Positions 40,410-48,798 of a stretch of 64,000 nt of DNA are shown piece by piece. How positions within the stretch are numbered: the stretch's first letter is position 1; the number at the start of each line of letters is the position of its first letter. The translations under genes and the position numbers were made by a program. The DNA lies in contig DATLNM010000008.1 in NCBI GenBank assembly GCA_035536775.1, positions 1 to 64,000 of the forward strand, written 5' to 3'. This DNA is from DATLNM01 sp035536775. Lineage in GTDB: Bacteria; Actinomycetota; CADDZG01; WHSQ01. Under the pieces are notes generated by a model. That model saw only the letters and a program-made list of their open reading frames with translations. It made no database searches and had not been told where the DNA came from.

Positions 40410-41996
40410 CTAAACCGCTATCGCGGCGGCGTAATCGTCTGCCGCTAGCTCCCTGCCGGTCGCGGCTTCGACGAGCGCGTCCCAACGCAACAGCGCGCCC
40501 GAGGCAAACACCCGCTCGCGCAAGAGCTCTCCCGCGGCGCGGCGTCCGATGAGACCCCCGGCTTCTCGTTCGATCGTCGTTCGCAACTGCGCCGCGAGGA
40601 CCTCTCCCAGGATGTAGTTGTGGTAGTAGACCGGCGCGACCGCGACGTGAATCTTCGCGGCCCAATCGGGTGCGTTGCGACCCGGTGGGCGCGCAACCAG
40701 CTGGAAACGCTCGACGAGATCCCACCAGATCGAATCCAGGTCGGCCTCTGGATCCGAGTAGAGCTCTCGTTCGAAGTGGGCCATGACTCCGCCCCACCTG
40801 GCGAAGATCAGGCTCTGTGCAGCACGTGCGGGCGCGAGCTCCGCAGCGATGCCCCCGATCCTCGTGGGGTCGCACCCCGCTACCGACGTCAGCCACTCGG
40901 GGTCTTGGCTGAGCGCACCACACATCAACGCGATCGCTTCGGTCACGAACGTATGCGCCGCTCGCTTCAGGAGATACGGAAGCTCGTCGCCGATAGACAG
41001 GTCGTAGGCGGCATGCCCCGACTCGTGCAACATGACCTCGGTCCAGCGCTCACCCGGCACGATGTTGCACAGGATCCGAACATCGGAGCCTGATCTATCG
41101 ACATCGATACAGAACGCGTGCTGGCATTTGTTCGCCCGCGGATAGAGATCACTCGACTCGATGACCTTTTGGAGGTCGAAACCCCAGTCTGTGAACGTCT
41201 TGTGAGTGAGATCCACCGGGTCCTTGTCTGCGAGCAACCCGTCGAGATCGGGAGTGACGTCCGGCGGAACCGATTGAAAGAATGGATCCGCGTAATGCCA
41301 CGGATAGAGATCGGCGGTCCCGAATCGCTTGCGCAACGCTCGGTCCAGCGCCTCCTTCCACCGCATATAAGGATCGTTGGTTAATGACTCGAGCTGATCG
41401 AGCGTCGAGAACAACCACTCCTCAGACATCTCCTGCAACTCGAGCGACATCCTGTAGAAATCGGCGAACCCGAGGTCGCGCGCGGCAGCGTTGCGCAGCC
41501 GTGCCAGTTCTCGGACACGGTCTGCAACGATCGCCCCGATCTCCTTCGAGGCCTCCCACACGTCGCGCCTCTCACCTTCGTCGTCAGAGCGCTTGAGGAC
41601 ATCCTCGATGTCGTTGTCGCTAAGCGCGTGGTCACGTCGTTGGGGTCGATAAGAGGCGAAGTCGCTTTCGACCGAGCTCGATAGCGCCACGATCTCCGAC
41701 CTCCGCTCATCCGACATCTGATTGCCGGTCAAGGAGAGTTTCAGCAGCTGAAGCTGTCGGAGGAGGACCGGATCGTGTACGTCTTCGTCGAGTGCGTGAA
41801 GGACCTCTTGATAGACCGTTGGGTCGCCCTTGATGGATCGCAACTCGATCTCGAGCTGCTCCCTGCGCGCATCGTTGGCGGGGCTCGCGTCGATCTGGGA
41901 ATCCCAGTAGGCCTGGTGGAAAGCGGTCTCCGCCGCGCGGATCCGTTCCTGTAACGCCTCGACCATCTTGTACGGACCGTGCGACATCCGGCGCAT
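40410..41996 (-). CDS. M2/M3-type gluzincin peptidase
   Basis: 528 residues, mostly helical, no signal peptide. Zinc motif HESGH (324-328) with the following YDLSIGDELPYLLKRAAHTFVTEAIALM; Glu353 is the likely third ligand. The HESGHAAY...TEA arrangement is closest to M2 (angiotensin-converting-enzyme-like) peptidases, with M3 oligopeptidases as the alternative. It probably hydrolyses short peptides in the cytoplasm. ATG 41996 is used; ATG 41984-41987 a few codons in is possible. Convergent with the LCP gene, 4 bases apart. Confidence 0.85.
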   Translation of the reverse strand: MRRMSHGPYKMVEALQERIRAAETAFHQAYWDSQIDASPANDARREQLEIELRSIKGDPTVYQEVLHALDEDVHDPVLLRQLQLLKLSLTGNQMSDERRSEIVALSSSVESDFASYRPQRRDHALSDNDIEDVLKRSDDEGERRDVWEASKEIGAIVADRVRELARLRNAAARDLGFADFYRMSLELQEMSEEWLFSTLDQLESLTNDPYMRWKEALDRALRKRFGTADLYPWHYADPFFQSVPPDVTPDLDGLLADKDPVDLTHKTFTDWGFDLQKVIESSDLYPRANKCQHAFCIDVDRSGSDVRILCNIVPGERWTEVMLHESGHAAYDLSIGDELPYLLKRAAHTFVTEAIALMCGALSQDPEWLTSVAGCDPTRIGGIAAELAPARAAQSLIFARWGGVMAHFERELYSDPEADLDSIWWDLVERFQLVARPPGRNAPDWAAKIHVAVAPVYYHNYILGEVLAAQLRTTIEREAGGLIGRRAAGELLRERVFASGALLRWDALVEAATGRELAADDYAAAIAV

Positions 41997-42026
41997 CCTA
42001 AGGGGGCTGGCCTGCCCCCAAGACCC

Positions 42027-42689
42027 TTAGCGCGAGCCGATCAACTCGAAGTGCCACGGCTCCCATGCCATCGGGCGGTACAGGGGGAGGTCGAGGTGGT
42101 CGACGAGGGAGACGGCGAGCGCGAGGTCGCCCCCAAGGTCGACCGCCAAGCCGCGCCCGTGCATCGAATGTCCGGGCGGAGCGACCCAGTCATCGGCTGC
42201 CTCAGCACTCCCGTAGCGCGCCAGCGCTTGTTCCCACAAGATGGTCTGCTCCGCGGTCGAGCGGAACCCGGACACGATGTGCAGGCGACCGCGTGCCGCG
42301 ACGAGGAGCCTCTCGACGGAGTCTTGCAACAGTGGATGCATACCGCTCGCCGAGCTACCCATGATCAAGGGGCCGAACAACGTGGGATCCATCACCGCGC
42401 GCGCCTGCGCACGAACGCCGTCGATCTCGACCATCACCTGAACTGCAGTGCTTCCCGAGTCACACACGCACTCGATGAGCTCTGCACCATTAGAGGACGC
42501 GTAACGCCGGGCGACGGCGGTCTGCAGGTTGCGTCCATAGGGCCCGGCTTCGGCGACGGCCGCAAGAGCTGCCGCATCCGCAGCGATCTGCGCTCGGGCT
42601 CTGGCGACCGATGTCAATCCGAGGTCGTGGGTGAACCAACCCAAGCTGAGGCTGAGCACGAGCGTCAACGTCACAACGAGAAGGCTCAC
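42027..42689 (-). CDS. TadG-like pilus protein fused to VanY-type D,D-carboxypeptidase domain
   Basis: 220 residues. The first 100 resemble a Tad-locus TadG/TadE-type pseudopilin: N-terminal helix (1-20) followed by ARARAQIAADAAALAAVAEAG. Residues 115-220 are an M15B peptidase: SGFRSTAEQ (140-148), zinc motif SMHGRGLAVD (175-184, SxHxxGxAxD) and EPWHFE (210-215), so all zinc ligands and the catalytic glutamate are present. The protein would display a peptidoglycan D,D-carboxypeptidase at the pilus base. GTG 42689 overlaps the TadE stop (GTGA), so it is coupled to the pilus operon. Confidence 0.86.
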   Translation of the reverse strand: MSLLVVTLTLVLSLSLGWFTHDLGLTSVARARAQIAADAAALAAVAEAGPYGRNLQTAVARRYASSNGAELIECVCDSGSTAVQVMVEIDGVRAQARAVMDPTLFGPLIMGSSASGMHPLLQDSVERLLVAARGRLHIVSGFRSTAEQTILWEQALARYGSAEAADDWVAPPGHSMHGRGLAVDLGGDLALAVSLVDHLDLPLYRPMAWEPWHFELIGSR

Positions 42690-43057
42690 GGAACCTCGAT
42701 CCTCATGGTCGAGCTGGCGGTCAGCGGCACCGAGATGAGACGGCCGATGAGCGGCACGCGTCCACGAGGCTCGTACTCCAACGCGACCGTGACGGCTCCC
42801 CCTTGCCTGCGCTCCGCGGCTTGGGGCGAGGTCTGGATGTCCAGGGGCTTCAGACCCGATGCTTCCGCAGCATCCTCGATCGCCTCGGGGTTCGGATCGA
42901 CGGCCGCGACCCGAGCTGCCTCACGCGCTGAGTGCCACAGACGAACCTGGTCCGATACGACGAGGCCAGACTCGACGACGGCCGCAAGGATCAACGCGAC
43001 GAGCGGAAGACAGAGAGCAAGCTCGAGCGTTGCTTGCCCTCTGTCTCCACGGTTCAC
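42686..43057 (-). CDS. TadE-like minor pilin
   Basis: 123 residues from GTG 43057, placed just after the DUF4244 stop; a GTG at 43072 inside that gene is the alternative. The N-terminus NRGDRGQATLELALCLPLVA has the TadE/prepilin-like hydrophobic helix with a Glu at +5, the type processed by the Tad prepilin peptidase. A short soluble domain follows. Minor pseudopilins are needed for Flp pilus assembly. Confidence 0.87.
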   Translation of the reverse strand: MNRGDRGQATLELALCLPLVALILAAVVESGLVVSDQVRLWHSAREAARVAAVDPNPEAIEDAAEASGLKPLDIQTSPQAAERRQGGAVTVALEYEPRGRVPLIGRLISVPLTASSTMRIEVP

Positions 43058-43058
43058 G

Positions 43059-43250
43059 TCAGCCGCCGGCACGCTCGATCAGGGAGCCAACGATCGTCTC
43101 GAACATCGATCCCAGGGCCCCCGACTTAACGAACGCAGCGAACACCCCGACGATCGCACCCGCAACCAACAACACGAGCGAGTACTCCGCCGTGCTCTGA
43201 CCCCTCTGATCTCCTCGAGCACGGACGGCCAGATATCTCCAAGCAGACAT
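43059..43250 (-). CDS. DUF4244 / Flp-type pilin
   Basis: 63 residues from ATG 43250 (AAGGAG six bases ahead). The short leader RGDQRGQSTAEYSLVLLVAG gives a Flp-like processing site (G/QSTAEY) followed by a 22-residue hydrophobic helix. It is probably the major subunit of the pilus made by this locus. DUF4244 proteins usually sit between the Tad motor genes and TadE, as here. Confidence 0.85.
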   Translation of the reverse strand: MSAWRYLAVRARGDQRGQSTAEYSLVLLVAGAIVGVFAAFVKSGALGSMFETIVGSLIERAGG

Positions 43251-43352
43251 GCACGCTCCTTCCAAGAGGCCGGCCCCGCAGCCGGTGGGGGGTGAATGAA
43301 CCGCGGGTGGCGTGCCTGCCTTGTGGCCGAGGCCACGAGGTGGCCGATGTCG

Positions 43353-43847
43353 TCAGCGCGTCAGGCGAACGAGATCTCCCTCAGCGACGCCCCACTCCTC
43401 GAACGATCCCTGCTCGACCTCGAGCGCACCGCGGTACGCGGACGCTGGGTGATAAAGAGGGCACGGATCACGCCGGCACGGTTCCATGTCGAGGATCTCG
43501 ACGACGCGGCCGTTGACGTCGAAGAAGGCGATCGACAACGGCACGAGGGTGTTCTTCATGTAGAAGGGTGAACGGGTGTCTTCGAAGTACACGAACACCA
43601 TCCCGAAGTCGTCCGGCAATTCCGTTCTGCCCATCAAGCCCGTCGCGCGCTCGACGTCGTCATCCGCGATCTCGACATCGATGTAGCGCGACCCGGCGCG
43701 GGTGTCGAGAAGCATCCTGCCGGTCTCGAACACCGACGGGGATGCGGACGGAGAAACGTTCGTCGCCGATCGAGCCGCGTCGTCCGACGTGTCGCATGAC
43801 GCGGCCAAGAGCATCACGCCCAGGATCACTGCCGTCCGCGCCCGCAT
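43353..43847 (-). CDS. DUF192 lipoprotein in the Tad locus
   Basis: 164 residues. Lipobox LLAASC gives a lipid-anchored N-terminus (Cys18); then a Ser/Thr-rich linker and a DUF192 domain: VEIADDDVERATGLMGRTELPDDFGMVFVY and FYMKNTLVPLSIAFFD. DUF192 proteins are small secreted barrels of unknown function. It lies between the fused TadB-TadC gene and the pilin genes on the same strand and may be a pilus-associated envelope factor. Confidence 0.88.
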   Translation of the reverse strand: MRARTAVILGVMLLAASCDTSDDAARSATNVSPSASPSVFETGRMLLDTRAGSRYIDVEIADDDVERATGLMGRTELPDDFGMVFVYFEDTRSPFYMKNTLVPLSIAFFDVNGRVVEILDMEPCRRDPCPLYHPASAYRGALEVEQGSFEEWGVAEGDLVRLTR

Positions 43848-43874
43848 CCAGCCAAGCTACAAGACACACGGTTA

Positions 43875-44723
43875 CTAGCTCGCGAGATCGAGGCCACGTA
43901 AGAATGGCACCAATGCCAGGATCACGAATGAAGGGAGAACACAGAGCGTCAGCGGGAGGACCATCAGCACGGGCCCGCGCCTGAGGGCGAGCTCGAAGCT
44001 TTGTGTCTGCAGCTCGCGACTCCTTCGTGCGCATTCGCGCAGCGACGGCGCGAGCTCGACGCCTAGCGACTTCGAACGATGGACCGCGCCCGCGAGCTCG
44101 ACGAGTGCCTCGTCGGCGTTCAGTGCGGCCGTCCATCCACACCCGAGCTCGACCCTCCGTCGGGCGCTCTCCAGAGCATCACCGATCGGTGACGGCGCGT
44201 AGCGCGCCACCGCGGTCAGCGCCGAGTCGATCTGACAACCTGCTTCCACCGCGCTTGCGATCATCTCCGCGGTCACGGCCATCGGGTCGTCCTCAGGCGG
44301 CGGAGCCGGCAGCAGTTTCGCGATCCATCGAAGCCCTGTTATCGCCAGACTGACCCCGATGAAGTTCGTCACCAGAGCGGGAGCGTCGAACATCGGGGCT
44401 CGGCTTCCGGTCATGATTGGGACCGCGAGCAGCGGAAGTCCCGCAACTATCCGCGCCGACAGTCGGGCGCCGGCGGCAGCTGCCCGGCTCCGCGCCGCTT
44501 CTTCGTTACGTTTCTCGATCGAGTCCCCGAGGCCGAGCAGCATGTCTCCGAGACGACCGCCTGTGTCACGTTGCAGGCACAGGAGAGCGACCGCCGCCTC
44601 GCCGTCACGACCCCATGCCCGGACGAGTGGCTCGAGCGCGTCGGTGTACGGCGCGCCCAGCGACACGCGCCGGGCTACGGCCTTCAGTGACGCTCTCGAG
44701 CCGGGGGTGCCAGTGTCGGCCAC
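43875..44723 (-). CDS. Fused TadB-TadC pilus platform protein, main part downstream of a frameshift
   Basis: The 282 residues readable here contain two type II secretion F-like units: a TadB-like one (RVSLGAPYTDALEPLVRAWG, LQRDTGGRLGDMLLGLGDSI, then helices at about 87-104 and 115-133) and a TadC-like one (MAVTAEMIASAVEAGCQIDS, RSKSLGVELAPSLRECARRS, helices at about 250-275). TadB and TadC are normally separate genes. The start of the first unit lies in another frame (44684-44794); one added base at the GGGGG run 44703-44707 would join them. This is the inner-membrane platform of the Tad pilus, driven by the TadA ATPase encoded upstream. Confidence 0.82.
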   Translation of the reverse strand: MADTGTPGSRASLKAVARRVSLGAPYTDALEPLVRAWGRDGEAAVALLCLQRDTGGRLGDMLLGLGDSIEKRNEEAARSRAAAAGARLSARIVAGLPLLAVPIMTGSRAPMFDAPALVTNFIGVSLAITGLRWIAKLLPAPPPEDDPMAVTAEMIASAVEAGCQIDSALTAVARYAPSPIGDALESARRRVELGCGWTAALNADEALVELAGAVHRSKSLGVELAPSLRECARRSRELQTQSFELALRRGPVLMVLPLTLCVLPSFVILALVPFLRGLDLAS

Positions 44724-44794
44724 TGCTCCAATGCCGCGCGTGGGGCGCAGCCCGAACGCACCAGCGACGCGAGCGCCCTCAGCGCCTCAGGCAC
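44684..44794 (-). pseudogene. N-terminal part of TadB-TadC in the alternative frame
   Basis: From GTG 44794 the frame reads VPEALRALASLVRSGCAPRA then ALEQWPTLAPPARERH and stops at 44684. The LRALASLVRSG start is the usual first helix of a TadB/F cytoplasmic domain, and it continues in sense only if the frame changes at the GGGGG run (44703-44707). An ATG at 44884 is also in frame but would sit inside tadA. The break may be a sequencing or assembly error, a real pseudogene, or programmed slippage. Confidence 0.6.
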
Positions 44795-44816
44795 CTGAGC
44801 TCGGCGTGCCGGGTCG

Positions 44817-45857
44817 CTAGAGCGCGAGCGAAACCAGGGGATCGATCTCAACAACTCGGCGGTGCCCATCGACACGGGCCACATGGACGACGGCGGAGAA
44901 CGCGGCGGAGAACTGTCTCGTCAGAGCGGTCCACTCGGGCGCGCCGGGAGCCTGTAGGGCGAGGGTTACGAACCGCTCGATGGTCTCGCGCGCGGACCGC
45001 GCGTGGAGCGTCACCATCGAGCCTTCGTGGCCCGTTGCCAACGCGGTCAACGCTCCGAGCGCTTCGGGTCCTCGGACCTCACCGACTATCAGACGATCCG
45101 GCCGCATCCTGAGTGCCGTGCGTACCAGTGCGGCTAGGTCGATCTCGCCCGTACCCTCGACCCCCGCGGGGCGCGTAGCCAAACGCACCGAATGCCCTAA
45201 CGGCGGTCGAAGCTCGGGCGTCTCTTCGAGGATGACTACCCTCTCGTTGAATGGGACGACCCCGATCAGAGCATTGAGGAGCGTGGTCTTTCCGCTGCCG
45301 GTCGCACCGCTGATCGCGAGCGAAGAGCGTGTTGAAACGGCCTCGCAGAGGAACGCGTACTGGGATGGCGTCATCGTGCCGAGCTCCAACAGGTCGTAGA
45401 GCGAGGGCATCTCTCCCGGCCATTTACGGATCGACATCAGTGGCCCGTCCTGACTCACCGGGGGCAGCACGACGTTCAAGCGCGATCCGTCGGGAAGGCG
45501 TGCGTCGGCGATCGGGCGAGCTGCATCGACGCGTTCCCCCGCGCGACCGAGCCACCGATCCGCGAAGCGCAGGACGGCATCTGCGTTCTGGAAGCGCAAC
45601 GACGCGGCCTGAGTAGTCCCGTCACGCTCGAACCAGACGTCGTCTGGTCCGTTGACGAAGATGTCAGAGACGCGGTCGTCGCGCATCAGAGGTGCGAGAG
45701 GGCCGAAGCCGTCGACCTCGTCGACGAGCTCGTCGATGCTTACGGGCTCCGGTTCTTCCGCGGCAAGACGGCGAAGCGCCAGACGGCGGGCCCCCTCATC
45801 AAGATCTGCGATGTCGTCCGCGTGTCTGAAAACCTTCTGCAGGATCGACTGCTCCAT
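44817..45857 (-). CDS. tadA: Tad pilus assembly ATPase TadA
   Basis: 346 residues from ATG 45857, which overlaps the TadZ stop as ATGA; the open frame runs far upstream but that part is antisense to other genes. Secretion ATPase motifs: Walker A SGATGSGKTT (183-192), Asp-box region around EETPELRPP, Walker B DRLIVGEVRG (254-263) and His-box GHEGSMVTLHA (276-286). N-terminal domain FGPLAPLMRDDRVSDIFVNG. It is a hexameric ATPase that powers pilin polymerisation at the membrane. Confidence 0.95.
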   Translation of the reverse strand: MEQSILQKVFRHADDIADLDEGARRLALRRLAAEEPEPVSIDELVDEVDGFGPLAPLMRDDRVSDIFVNGPDDVWFERDGTTQAASLRFQNADAVLRFADRWLGRAGERVDAARPIADARLPDGSRLNVVLPPVSQDGPLMSIRKWPGEMPSLYDLLELGTMTPSQYAFLCEAVSTRSSLAISGATGSGKTTLLNALIGVVPFNERVVILEETPELRPPLGHSVRLATRPAGVEGTGEIDLAALVRTALRMRPDRLIVGEVRGPEALGALTALATGHEGSMVTLHARSARETIERFVTLALQAPGAPEWTALTRQFSAAFSAVVHVARVDGHRRVVEIDPLVSLAL

Positions 45858-46711
45858 CAGGCGTCCCAGATGCGCATGAGAGGACGGACGCGCCGACTCC
45901 ACCGGCTCCACCCCGGCAGGCCGAGCTCTCCCTCGTCCTCCAGGTCGCGAAGAGCGGGGCATTGCGGCAGCTCGACCGCGATCCTGCATCCCAAGAACAC
46001 CTGCAGCTCCCTGCGCGTCGCCTCGCCGCCCGGTCCCGTTCTGTTGGTGACGACCGCGCACCGGCCGGGGTGCCGGCGGAGGGCCAACCCTGTCGCGGCT
46101 GCGGCCAGCTTCGTCGGCGGCAGGACGAAGATCCACGGAACATCGCCCATCGAAAGGTGGGCGGGCCGACCGAGGTCGATCACGACGACGGGTGATGCCG
46201 AGAGCCAGCCGTTCATCGTCGCCCGCACGTCGCACGAAGAACTGTCCACGGAGGCCGCCGAGAATCCCCAGCGCGTCGGTCGGGGCACCGGCCCGATCCG
46301 ATCTAGGTCGAGGCGCTGCGCGGTGATCGAGGTCGGGCCCGGATCGACCTCGACGTAGAGGGCGTCGGAACCTGCACGGTAGGCGAGCTGCAGTGCGATC
46401 GTTGTCACCCCACACCCACCAACGGCCGATGCCACCACGACCGCACGCGATTGCGACATTGATGCCCGGACGATCTCGATCACGTCCTCGTCGGCATCGG
46501 GGCCGATACGAACGAGTGAGCGCGGCGGAGGATCGAGCTCCTCGTCTGCGATGTCTGCTCCCGCCACAGTCACGTCGGCATCCACGGGTAACACCTCGTG
46601 CAACGTCACATCCCACGAAGACGGCGCCGCGTCGAACGCGCGCGCTAGGGCGACGCGCATAACGGGATCCCGGCTGAAGATCGCCACGCGGCGCTGGGTG
46701 GCTTGAGTCAC
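45857..46711 (-). CDS. TadZ/CpaE-like pilus localisation ATPase
   Basis: 284 residues. An N-terminal receiver-like half (about 1-85) is followed by a ParA/MinD-type domain with SAVGGCGVTTIALQL (95-109), a deviant Walker A lacking the first lysine, as in TadZ and CpaE proteins. Later VVIDLGR and CAVVTNRTGPGG match the family. TadZ marks the site of pilus assembly. It begins the minus-strand operon, with GTG 46711 starting 178 bases from the divergent HAD phosphatase gene. Confidence 0.87.
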   Translation of the reverse strand: MTQATQRRVAIFSRDPVMRVALARAFDAAPSSWDVTLHEVLPVDADVTVAGADIADEELDPPPRSLVRIGPDADEDVIEIVRASMSQSRAVVVASAVGGCGVTTIALQLAYRAGSDALYVEVDPGPTSITAQRLDLDRIGPVPRPTRWGFSAASVDSSSCDVRATMNGWLSASPVVVIDLGRPAHLSMGDVPWIFVLPPTKLAAAATGLALRRHPGRCAVVTNRTGPGGEATRRELQVFLGCRIAVELPQCPALRDLEDEGELGLPGWSRWSRRVRPLMRIWDA

Positions 46712-46792
46712 TGGGCCACCGTCCTAGCCGCGGTGCCTGGTAGCTATGGTCTTTGTCACACCAACCCCCCCCGCGGGATGATGCGCAAGCAA

Positions 46793-46812
46793 GCGATCGT
46801 CTGGACGATCGC
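46793..46812. promoter_or_regulatory. Perfect 20-base palindrome, copy B
   Basis: GCGATCGT-CTGG-ACGATCGC, eight-base arms and a four-base centre, in the 178-base divergent region between tadZ and the HAD phosphatase gene. A nearly identical copy lies at 38769-38788. The symmetry suits a dimeric regulator. Confidence 0.45.
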
Positions 46813-46889
46813 GTCGCAGAGGCATCGCCGAAGGTGATGCCGTCGCAGGGCAACGAGCCGCAAGGATCGTTGGCCGGAGGGAAGGAAAG

Positions 46890-47693
46890 ATGGAAGCGGC
46901 GTTCTTCGACCTCGACAAGACGATCATCGCCCGGTCGAGCCCGCTCGCGCTCGGGCGCTCCTTCCTCAAGGAAGGGTTGATCGGCCACTCGTTCTTCCTC
47001 AAGTCCATCTACGCGCAGCTCGTGTTTCTGCTGATGGGCGCGGACGACGAGAAGATGGACAGGATGCGCGCTGAGGCCGCGAAGCTGACCGCCGGCTGGG
47101 AGCAGGAGAAGGTCCGACGCGTTGTTGCCGAGGTCCTCGAAGACGTCATCTCGCCGCTGATCTACGCCGAGGCGCTGGAGCTGATCCACGACCACAAGGC
47201 TGCCGGCCGCCTCGTCTGCATCGTGTCGTCGTCCCCCGCCGAGATCGTGGAGCCTCTCGCGGCGATGCTGCGCGTAAGCAGGTGGATCGCGACGATGCCC
47301 AAGGTCGAGGACGGCAAGTACACGGGTGAGCTCGAGTTCTACGCATACGGCCCGCATAAGGCCGAGGCGATGAGAGCTCTCGCCGACGAGGCAGACATCG
47401 ACCTCGACAACTCGTTCGCCTACTCGGACTCGGTCACGGACCTCCCGATGCTCGAGGCCGTAGGTCGGCCGGTCGTCGTCAATCCCGACAAGGACCTTCG
47501 CCGGATCGCTCAGGAACGGGGGTGGGGCATCGAGATGTTCCGCAACCCCGTCCCGCTGCGCAGCAGGCTCACGCAGTTCAAGACCCCCGAGATGACCGCC
47601 GAGCTGGGCGTACGTGCCGCCCTAGGCGTGGCCGGTGTCGCCCTCTTTGCCTGGTGGGCGGCCAGAAGGTTGGGAAGCCGAACGGTAGGATGA
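46890..47693 (+). CDS. HAD-IB family phosphatase with C-terminal membrane helix
   Basis: 267 residues. HAD motifs: AAFFDLDKTII (nucleophile Asp in DLD, 7-9), VSSSPAEIV (motif II), HKAEAMRAL (motif III lysine) and YSDSVTDLPML (motif IV). Similar to SerB-like HAD-IB enzymes that act on phospholipid or amino-acid phosphates. A hydrophobic segment near the end (AALGVAGVALFAWWAARRL) may anchor it to the membrane. Such genes often flank actinobacterial Tad loci. It lies 5 bases ahead of the NlpC/P60 gene on the same strand. Confidence 0.88.
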   Translation: MEAAFFDLDKTIIARSSPLALGRSFLKEGLIGHSFFLKSIYAQLVFLLMGADDEKMDRMRAEAAKLTAGWEQEKVRRVVAEVLEDVISPLIYAEALELIHDHKAAGRLVCIVSSSPAEIVEPLAAMLRVSRWIATMPKVEDGKYTGELEFYAYGPHKAEAMRALADEADIDLDNSFAYSDSVTDLPMLEAVGRPVVVNPDKDLRRIAQERGWGIEMFRNPVPLRSRLTQFKTPEMTAELGVRAALGVAGVALFAWWAARRLGSRTVG

Positions 47694-47697
47694 GCCG

Positions 47698-48768
47698 ATG
47701 CCCCCATTGAGGACCCACCCTCTGAGAGCGCGCCTGGGCACGGCTTTGGTTGCATCGATGATCGTGGCAGGCGCGATCGCGGCCGCCGGCTTGCCCGCGA
47801 CCGCGGCGCCTTCGGCGTCCGAGCTCGAGGCTGCCAAGGAGCGCATGATGGAGCTCGAGAGGGACTTCGAGCTCGTCGTCGAGGACTACAACCGAGTCCA
47901 CGAGGAGCTCACGGGCCTCCAGCAAAGCATCGCAGTGGCCGAGCTGGAAGTGACGAAGCTCGAGCGACGGATGGGTGGCCGGGAAGACGATGCCATCGCA
48001 CTCGCTCGCGAGCTCTACATCGACGGAGGCGCTACCGCCATAGAGGCCGTCCTGTCCTCAGAGGACATCGCCGATATCGAATCGCGGCTCGAGTATCTCC
48101 ACTCGTCACAGGAAGCACAGGCCAAGGTCTTCGAGGACCTCGCGGTCGACCGGGATGCCCTCGATCAGCAACTGGTCGTCCTGGAACGCGACCGTGCAGC
48201 AGCCGCCGCGGCGGAGCAGAGGCTTCTGGCGCTGCGCGAGGACGTCGAGGCGACCCTTGCGGCGCAGAAGGACGAGGTCGACGAGCTCTCCGCCGCGATC
48301 GCCCGCGCCGAGCGGCTGCGATCGGCGCGCGAAGCCGCCGCGGCTGAGGCCGCGGCAGCCGCTCAGGTCGCGTCGGTCGGAGTCCCCGCGGGTGTGCCAA
48401 CCGTCAAGGCATCGAGTCCGGGGGCCCAGATCGCGGTCGACGCCGCCCTTTCGCAGAGTGGGAAGCCTTACGAATGGGGGGCCGAAGGTCCCGATACCTA
48501 CGACTGTTCGGGCCTCATGCTGTGGGCGTGGGCACACGCGGGTGTGTCGCTGCCTCACAACTCGGGGATGCAGTACAACGCCACACCTCGGGTCGCCCAG
48601 TCCGACTGGCAGCCCGGAGATCTCCTCTTCTTCGGTAGCCCGATCCACCACGTCGCGATGTACATCGGAAGCGGCCAGATGGTCGAGGCGCCCTACAGCG
48701 GACAACAGGTGCGGGTCGTCTCCGCTTACCGCTCTGATTACGTCGGCGCAGGGAGACCGGGGGTCTAA
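47698..48768 (+). CDS. NlpC/P60 peptidoglycan endopeptidase
   Basis: 356 residues. Signal peptide (about 1-37, ending PATAAP), a long coiled coil (about 38-225, heptads such as MMELERDFELVVEDYNRVHE) and an NlpC/P60 domain (about 245-356) with catalytic Cys270 in DTYDCSGL and His318 in IHHVAMYIG. The architecture is that of RipA-like hydrolases, in which the coiled coil inhibits or recruits partners. It should cleave between D-iso-glutamate and diaminopimelate in stem peptides. Co-transcription with the HAD gene is likely. Confidence 0.92.
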   Translation: MPPLRTHPLRARLGTALVASMIVAGAIAAAGLPATAAPSASELEAAKERMMELERDFELVVEDYNRVHEELTGLQQSIAVAELEVTKLERRMGGREDDAIALARELYIDGGATAIEAVLSSEDIADIESRLEYLHSSQEAQAKVFEDLAVDRDALDQQLVVLERDRAAAAAAEQRLLALREDVEATLAAQKDEVDELSAAIARAERLRSAREAAAAEAAAAAQVASVGVPAGVPTVKASSPGAQIAVDAALSQSGKPYEWGAEGPDTYDCSGLMLWAWAHAGVSLPHNSGMQYNATPRVAQSDWQPGDLLFFGSPIHHVAMYIGSGQMVEAPYSGQQVRVVSAYRSDYVGAGRPGV

Positions 48769-48798
48769 ACCCGAGCGCTCCGCGGTTGTTGTGATGCG

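Noticed and set aside
40390..40415. Short palindrome GCTCTAGAGC between the LCP and M2-like genes
   Set aside because: It is only ten bases and overlaps stop codons; no T-run follows, so it is not a convincing terminator.
44684..44794. Selenocysteine read-through of the TGA at the end of the short TadB frame
   Set aside because: Downstream of that TGA the same frame shows no TadB-like sequence; the homologous continuation is in another frame, so a frameshift fits better.
45858..47357. N-terminal extension of the TadA frame
   Set aside because: The extension lies over tadZ and antisense to the HAD phosphatase; the ATGA overlap gives the correct TadA start.
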